Of a DNA stretch of 64,000 nt, positions 57,401-64,000 are shown one piece after another. Source of the stretch: Dryomyza anilis (taxonomy: Eukaryota; Arthropoda; Insecta; Diptera; Dryomyzidae). The notes under the pieces were generated by a model. The model saw only the letters and a list, made by a program, of their open reading frames with translations, was not told the DNA's origin and did not search any database. The stretch lies in the NCBI GenBank assembly GCA_951804985.1, contig OX638133.1, positions 35,179,963 through 35,243,962 of the forward strand, in the 5' to 3' direction. Position numbers and translations under genes: made by a program. The number at the start of each line of letters is the position of its first letter. The stretch's first letter is position 1.

Positions 57401-57960
57401 AAATCTATTTTTCTTTAATTTCTTTAATTGGCCATAACTCCTAAACGGAGCGTCCTAGAGGGTTAAAAGTAGTCGCTTTTTATAGACACTGAATGCCATA
57501 TTTTTCACTGTAAATTTCATATTATTCGATCGGTGGGTTTCGGAATAATCAGGTTTTGAAAATCTATTTTTCTTTAATTTCTTTAATTGGCCATAACTCC
57601 TAAACGGAGCGTCCTAGAGGGTTGAAAGTAGTCGCTTTTTATAGACACTGAATGCCATATTTCTTTAATTGGCCATAACTTCTTTAATTGGCCATAACTC
57701 CTAAACGGAGCGTTCTAGAGGGTTGAAAGTAGTCGCCATATTTTTCACTGTAAATTTCATATTATTCGATCGGTGGGTTTCGGAATAATCAGGTTTTGAA
57801 AATCTATTTTTCTTTAATTTCTTTAATTGGCCATAACTCCTAAACGGAGCGACCTAGAGGGTTGAAAGTAGTCGCTTTTTATAGACACTGAATGCCATAT
57901 TTCTTTAATTGGTCATAACTTCTTTAATTGGCCATAACTCCTAAACGGAGCGTCCTAGAG
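45430..57960 (+). repeat. Satellite domain marked by a recurrent fused-unit junction
   Basis: In this domain a truncated unit ends GAATGCCATATTTCTTTAAT and runs into GGCCATAACTTCTTTAATTG before the next full unit. ATAACTTCTTT marks it at 45451, 46761, 47893, 48747, 49422, 50119, 50796, 51513, 52071, 53020, 53577, 54452, 55327, 56044, 57675 and 57915. Spacings include 717 bp twice and 875 bp twice. The junction arose once and was then amplified with neighbouring monomers. Variants without one T (GCCATATTCTTTAATTGG) form a subset near 53570-55320. Confidence 0.85.
46620..49300 (+). repeat. Offset duplication of 1,986 bp within the array
   Basis: Three rare private variants recur at exactly 1,986 bp: ATAACTTCTT (46761 and 48747), GTCGCTTTTATAGACACTG with one T lost (46958 and 48944 region), and CTGTAAATTACATATT (47131 and 49117). 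A CTATTTTTTTTTAATTTC variant also recurs with them. This marks a recent multi-unit duplication. Confidence 0.8.
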
Positions 57961-57999
57961 GGTTGAAAGTAAATTTCATATTATTCGATCGGTGGGTTT

Positions 58000-60000
58000 C
58001 GGAATAATCAGGTAAATTTCATATGTTTCGATCAGTGGGTCTCGGAATAATCAGGTTTTGAAAATCTATTTTTCTTTAATTTCTTTAATTGGCCATAACT
58101 CCTAAACGGAGCGTCCTAGAGGGTTGAAAGTAGTCGCCATATTTTTCACTGTAAATTTCATATTATTCGATCGGTGGGTTTCGGAATAATCAGGTTTTGA
58201 AAATCTATTTTTCTTTAATTTCTTTAATTGGCCATAACTCCTAAACGGAGCGTCCTAGAGGGTTGAAAGTAGTCGCTTTTTATAGACACTGAATGCCATA
58301 TTTTTCACTGTAAATTTTATATTATTCGATCGGTGGGTTTCGAAATAATCAGGTTTTGAAAATCTATTTTTCTTTAATTTCTTTAATTGGCCATAACTCC
58401 TAAACGGAGCGTCCTAGAGGGTTGAAAGTAGTCGCTTTTTATAGACACTGAATGCCATATTTTTCACTGTAAATTTTATATTATTCGATCGGTGGGTTTC
58501 AGAATAATCAGGTTTTGAAAATCTATTTTTCTTTAATTTCTTTAATTGGCCATAACTCCTAAACGGAGCGTCCTAGAGGGTTGAAAGTAGTCGCTTTTTA
58601 TAGACACTGAATGCCATATTTTTCACAGTAAATTTTATATTATTCGATCGGTGGGTTTCGGAATAATCAGGTTTTGAAAATCTATTTTTCTTTAATTTCT
58701 TTAATTGGCCATAACTCCTAAACGGAGCGTCCTAGAGGGTTGAAAGTAGTCGCCATATTTTTCACTGTAAATTTCATATTATTCGATCGGTGGGTTTCGG
58801 AATAATCAGGTAAATTTCATATGTTTCGATCAGTGGGTCTCGGAATAATCAGGTTTTGAAAATCTATTTTTCTTTAATTTCTTTAATTGGCCATAACTCC
58901 TAAACGGAGCGTCCTAGAGGGTTGAAAGTAGTCGCCATATTTTTCACTGTAAATTTCATATTATTCGATCGGTGGGTTTCGGAATAATCAGGTAAATTTC
59001 ATATGTTTCGATCAGTGGGTCTCGGAATAATCAGGTTTTGAAAATCTATTTTTCTTTAATTTCTTTAATTGGCCATAACTCCTAAACGGAGCGTCCTAGA
59101 GGGTTGAAAGTAGTCGCCATATTTTTCACAGTAAATTTTATATTATTCGATCGGTGGGTTTCGGAATAATCAGGTTTTGAAAATCTATTTTTCTTTAATT
59201 TCATTAATTGGCCATAACTCCTAAACGGAGCGTCCTAGAGGGTTGAAAGTAGTCGCTTTTTATAGACACTGAATGCCATATTTTTCACAGTAAATTTTAT
59301 ATTATTCGATCGGTGGGTTTCGGAATAATCAGGTTTTGAAAATCTATTTTTCTTTAATTTCTTTAATTGGCCATAACTCCTAAACGGAGCGTCCTAGAGG
59401 GTTGAAAGTAGTCGCTTTTTATAGACACTGAATGCCATATTTTTCACTGTAAATTTTATATTATTCGATCGGTGGGTTTCGAAATAATCAGGTTTTGAAA
59501 ATCTATTTTTCTTTAATTTCTTTAATTGGCCATAACTCCTAAACGGAGCGTCCTAGAGGGTTGAAAGTAGTCGCTTTTTATAGACACTGAATGCCATATT
59601 TTTCACTGTAAATTTTATATTATTCGATCGGTGGGTTTCGGAATAATCAGGTTTTGAAAATCTATTTTTCTTTAATTTCTTTAATTGGCCATAACTCCTA
59701 AACGGAGCGTCCTAGAGGGTTGAAAGTAGTCGCTTTTTATAGACACTGAATGCCATATTTTTCACAGTAAATTTTATATTATTCGATCGGTGGGTTTCGG
59801 AATAATCAGGTTTTGAAAATCTATTTTTCTTTAATTTCTGTAATTGGCCATAACTCCTAAACGGAGCGTCCTAGAGGGTTGAAAGTAGTCGCCATATTTT
59901 TCACTGTAAATTTCATATTATTCGATCGGTGGGTTTCGGAATAATCAGGTAAATTTCATATGTTTCGATCAGTGGGTCTCGGAATAATCAGGTTTTGAAA
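58000..60000 (+). repeat. Satellite subdomain with CAGGTAAATTTCATATG insertion variant
   Basis: Units containing CAGGTAAATTTCATATGTTT followed by GATCAGTGGGTCTCGG occur near 58011, 58809, 58990 and 59948 and not elsewhere in the window. They look like a duplication of part of the monomer with a private GGGTCTCGG change, then local spread. Confidence 0.8.
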
Positions 60001-60469
60001 ATCTATTTTTCTTTAATTTCTTTAATTGGCCATATCTCCTAAACGGAGCGTCCTAGAGGGTTGAAAGTAGTCGCCATATTTTTCACTGTAAATTTCATAT
60101 TATTCGATCGGTGGGTTTCGGAATAATCAGGTTTTGAAAATCTATTTTTCTTTAATTTCTTTAATTGGCCATAACTCCTAAACGGAGCGTCCTAGAGGGT
60201 TGAAAGTAGTCGCTTTTTATAGACACTGAATGCCATATTTTTCACTGTAAATTTTATATTATTCGATCGGTGGGTTTCGAAATAATCAGGTTTTGAAAAT
60301 CTATTTTTCTTTAATTTCTTTAATTGGCCATAACTCCTAAACGGAGCGTCCTAGAGGGTTGAAAGTAGTCGCCATATTTTTCACTGTAAATTTCATATTA
60401 TTCGATCGGTGGGTTTCAGAATAATCAGGTTTTGAAAATCTATTTTTCTTTAATTTCTTTAATTGGCCA

Positions 60470-62260
60470 TAACTCCTAAAGGGTTGAAAGTAGTCGCTTT
60501 TTATAGACACTGAATGCCATATTTTTCACTGTAAATTTCATATTATTCGATCGGTGGGTTTCGGAATAATCAGGTTTTGAAAATCTATTTTTCTTTAATT
60601 TCTTTAATTGGCCATAACTCCTAAACGGAGCGTCCTAGAGGGTTAAAAGTAGTCGCTTTTTATAGACACTGAATTCCATATTTTTCGATTGGTGGGTTTC
60701 GGAATAATCAGGTTTTGAAAATCTATTTTTCTTTAATTTCTTTAATTGGCCATAACTCCTAAACGGAGCGTCCTAGAGGGTTGAAAGTAGTCGCCATATT
60801 TTTCACTGTAAATTGCATATTATTCGATCGGTGGGTTTCGGAATAATCAGGTTTTGAAAATCTATTTTTCTTTAATTTCTTTAATTGGCCATAACTCCTA
60901 AACGGAGCGTCCTAGAGGGTTAAAAGTAGTCGCTTTTTATAGACACTGAATTCCATATTTTTCGATCGGTGGGTTTCGGAATAATCAGGTTTTGAAAATC
61001 TATTTTTCTTTAATTTCTTTAATTGGCCATAACTCCTAAACGGAGCGTCCTAGAGGGTTGAAAGTAGTCGCTTTTTATAGACACTGAAATATCAGGTTTT
61101 TCGATCGGTGGGTTTCGGAATAATCAGGTTTTGAAAATCTATTTTTCTTTAATTTCTTTAATTGGCCATAACTCCTAAACGGAGCGTCCTAGAGGGTTGA
61201 AAGTAGTCGCTTTTTATAGACACTGAATGCCATATTTTTCACTGTAAATTTCATATTATTCGATCGGTGGGTCTCGGAATAATCAGGTTTTGAAAATCTA
61301 TTTTTCTTTAATTTCTTTAATTGGCCATAACTCCTAAACGGAGCGTCCTAGAGGGTTGAAAGTAGTCGCCATATTTTTCACTGTAAATTGCATATTATTC
61401 GATCGGTGGGTTTCGGAATAATCAGGTTTTGAAAATCTATTTTTCTTTAATTTCTTTAATTGGCCATAACTCCTAAACGGAGCGTCCTAGAGGGTTGAAA
61501 GTAGTCGCCATATTTTTCACTGTAAATTTCATATTATTCGATCGGTGGGTTTCGGAATAATCAGGTTTTGAAAATCTATTTTTCTTTAATTTCTTTAATT
61601 GGCCATAACTCCTAAACGGAGCGTCCTAGAGGGTTGAAAGTAGTCGCCATATTTTTCACTGTAAATTGCATATTATTCGATCGGTGGGTTTCGGAATAAT
61701 CAGGTTTTGAAAATCTATTTTTCTTTAATTTCTTTAATTGGCCATAACTCCTAAACGGAGCGTCCTAGAGGGTTGAAAGTAGTCGCCATATTTTTCACTG
61801 TAAATTTCATATTATTCGATCGATGGGTTTCGGAATAATCAGGTTTTGAAAATCTATTTTTCTTTAATTTCTTTAATTGGCCATAACTCCTAAAGGGTTG
61901 AAAGTAGTCGCTTTTTATAGACACTGAATGCCATATTTTTCACTGTAAATTTCATATTATTCGATCGGTGGGTTTCGGAATAATCAGGTTTTGAAAATCT
62001 ATTTTTCTTTAATTTCTTTAATTGGCCATAACTCCTAAACGGAGCGTCCTAGAGGGTTAAAAGTAGTCGCTTTTTATAGACACTGAATTCCATATTTTTC
62101 GATCGGTGGGTTTCGGAATAATCAGGTTTTGAAAATCTATTTTTCTTTAATTTCTTTAATTGGCCATAACTCCTAAACGGAGCGTCCTAGAGGGTTGAAA
62201 GTAGTCGCTTTTTATAGACACTGAAATATCAGGTTTTTCGATCGGTGGGTTTCGGAATAA
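60470..62260 (+). repeat. Duplicated segment with two rare junctions
   Basis: A deletion junction CTCCTAAAGGGTTG (60480 and 61894) and a junction CACTGAAATATCAGGTTTTT (61084 and 62221) each occur twice. Spacings of 1,414 and 1,137 bp differ by 277 bp, close to two 139-bp units, so duplication was followed by gain or loss of short units. Confidence 0.7.
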
Positions 62261-63762
62261 TCAGGTTTTGAAAATCTATTTTTCTTTAATTTCTTTAATT
62301 GGCCATAACTCCTAAACGGAGCGTCCTAGAGGGTTGAAAGTAGTCGCTTTTTATAGACACTGAATGCCATATTTTTCACTGTAAATTTCATATTATTCGA
62401 TCGGTGGGTCTCGGAATAATCAGGTTTTGAAAATCTATTTTTCTTTAATTTCTTTAATTGGCCATAGCTCCTAAACGGAGCGTCCTAGAGGGTTGAAAGT
62501 AGTCGCCATATTTTTCACTGTAAATTTCATATTATTCGATCGGTGGGTTTCGGAATAATCAGGTTTTGAAAATCTATTTTTCTTTAATTTCTTTAATTGG
62601 CCATAACTCCTAAACGGAGCGTCCTAGAGGGTTGAAAGTAGTCGCCATATTTTTCACTGTAAATTTCATATTATTCGATCGGTGGTTTTCGGAATAATCA
62701 GGTTTTGAAAATCTATTTTTCTTTAATTTTTTTAATTGGCCATAACTCCTAAACGGAGCGTCCTAGAGGGTTGAAAGTAGTCGCCATATTTTTCACTGTA
62801 AATTTCATATTATTCGATCGGTGGGTTTCGGAATAATCAGGTTTTGAAAATCTATTTTTCTTTAATTTCTTTAATTGGCCATAACTCCTAAACGGAGCGT
62901 CCTAGAGGGTTGAAAGTAGTCGCTTTTTATAGATACTGAATTCCATATTATTCGATCGGTGGGTTTCGGAATAATCAGGTTTTGAAAATCTATTTTTCTT
63001 TAATTTCTTTAATTGGCCATAACTCCTAAACGGAGCGTCCTAGAGGGTTGAATGCCATATTTTTCACTGTAAATTTCATATTATTCGATCGGTGGGTTTC
63101 GGAATAATCAGGTTTTGAAAATCTATTTTTCTTTAATTTCTTTAATTGGCCATAACTCCTAAACGGAGCGTCCTAGAGGGTTAAAAGTAGTCGCTTTTTA
63201 TAGACACTGAATTCCATATTTTTCGATCGGTGGGTTTCGGAATAATCAGGTTTTGAAAATCTATTTTTCTTTAATTTCTTTAATTGGCCATAACTCCTAA
63301 ACGGAGCGTCCTAAAGGGTTGAAAGTAGTCGCTTTTTATAGACACTGAATGCCATATTTTTCACTGTAAATTTCATATTATTCGATCGGTGGGTCTCGGA
63401 ATAATCAGGTTTTGAAAATCTATTTTTCTTTAATTTCTTTAATTGGCCATAACTCCTAAACGGAGCTTCCTAGAGGGTTGAAAGTAGTCGCTTTTTATAG
63501 ACACTGAATGCCATATTTTTCACTGTAAATTTCATATTATTCGATCGGTGGGTTTCGGAATAATCAGGTTTTGAAAATCTATTTTTCTTTAATTTCTTTA
63601 ATTGGCCATAACTCCTAAACGGAGCGTCCTAGAGGGTTGAAAGTAGTCGCTTTTGATAGACACTGAATGCCATATTTTTCACTGTAAATTTCATATTATT
63701 CGATCGGTGGGTTTCGGAATAATCAGGTTTTGAAAATCTATTTTTCTTCAATTTCTTTAATT

Positions 63763-64000
63763 GGCCATAACTCCTAAACGGAGCGTTCTAGAGGGTTAAA
63801 TTTAATATAATTCGATCAGTGGGTTTCGGAATAATCAGGTTTTGAAAATCTATTTTTCTTTACTTTCTTTAATTGGCCATAACTCCTAAACGGAGCGTCC
63901 TAGAGGGTTAAAAGAGAGGCGTATTTTTGGAAATCTATTTTTCTTTAATTTCTATAATTGGCCATAACTCCTAAACGGAGCGTCCTAGAGGGTTGAAAGT
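63763..64000 (+). repeat. Satellite units near window end resembling the left-edge types
   Basis: Unit starts at 63763, 63875 and 63960 give lengths of 112 and 85 bp, with GGGTTAAATTTAATATAATT and AAAAGAGAGGCGTATTTTTG junctions. These are the two short types otherwise seen at the left edge. The window ends inside the next unit. Confidence 0.75.

Larger units (their letters stand above)
28184..64000 (+). repeat. 35.8-kb satellite DNA array, 159-bp main monomer
   Basis: From 28184 to the window end the sequence is one head-to-tail array in a single orientation. The main monomer, taken from GGCCATAACTCC to the next one, is exactly 159 bp (for example 33362 to 33521) and about 34% G+C. Landmarks in order: GGCCATAACTCCTAAACGG, AGCGTCCTAGAGGGTTGAAA, TAGTCGCTTTTTATAGACAC, CATATTTTTCACTGTAAATT, ATTCGATCGGTGGGTTTCGG, AATAATCAGGTTTTGAAAAT, CTATTTTTCTTTAATTTCTT. 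Shorter units of 139, about 138, 112 and 84 bp lack defined internal blocks. Most copies differ by very few bases. Length over period gives roughly 230-240 units. No transposon interrupts it in this window. The array may continue beyond 64000. I do not recognise it as a named satellite. Confidence 0.97.

Noticed and set aside
28184..64000. A CRISPR array because of regular repeats
   Set aside because: There are no unique spacers; adjacent units are near-identical along their whole length, as in eukaryotic satellite DNA.

Overview
The window looks like non-coding, repeat-rich nuclear DNA from a fly (Diptera, probably a calyptrate such as a blow fly or house fly relative; this placement is inference). 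Reasons: strong A+T bias, four copies of an element whose core (a TA run, then TTCTTGATCAGCATCA, then a GTCY microsatellite) matches the dipteran mini-me/DINE-1-like repeats, tRNA-derived SINEs, LTR and TIR elements nested in each other, and a very long satellite array. I found no convincing protein-coding gene, no functional tRNA or rRNA, and no CRISPR array or operon. Open reading frames here are short and are explained by repeats or chance.

Bases 1-28183 are a patchwork of old transposable elements separated by A+T-rich DNA I do not recognise. In order: a degenerate tandem repeat (335-700), mini-me copy A with an expanded GACA microsatellite (781-1640), a three-armed snap-back repeat (1805-2515; relative at 24280-24745), a solo LTR with 4-bp target duplication (5702-6246) beside a SINE with 14-bp target duplication (6290-6599) and a diverged LTR relative (6795-7190), two short-period minisatellites (7615-8033), a palindromic MITE (9795-10056), and a TIR element (11272-13531). 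That element carries a decayed exon-like fragment and is interrupted by a 910-bp hAT-like foldback element (11443-12352) with a perfect 8-bp target duplication. Then come a 137-bp hairpin (13667-13803), mini-me copies D, B and C, two 340-bp copies of one palindromic MITE (16590-16929; 20105-20444, the second nested in another TIR element at 19679-20837), three copies of a ~236-bp dispersed repeat (3840, 24785, 26413), a second SINE (26745-27057) and a TIR element (27747-28183) cut off by the satellite.

Bases 28184-64000 (about 35.8 kb, reaching the window end) are one satellite array, all in one orientation. The main monomer is 159 bp (about 34% G+C). Variants of 84, 112, about 138 and 139 bp arise by loss or gain of defined blocks. 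Both visible edges contain 84/85- and 112-bp units, while the interior is dominated by 159- and 139-bp units in higher-order repeats: 402-bp and 457-bp trimers, a 795-bp pentamer, a 717-bp block and a 1,986-bp offset duplication. This fits a heterochromatic or pericentromeric edge growing by unequal exchange. Its chromosomal position cannot be told from sequence alone.
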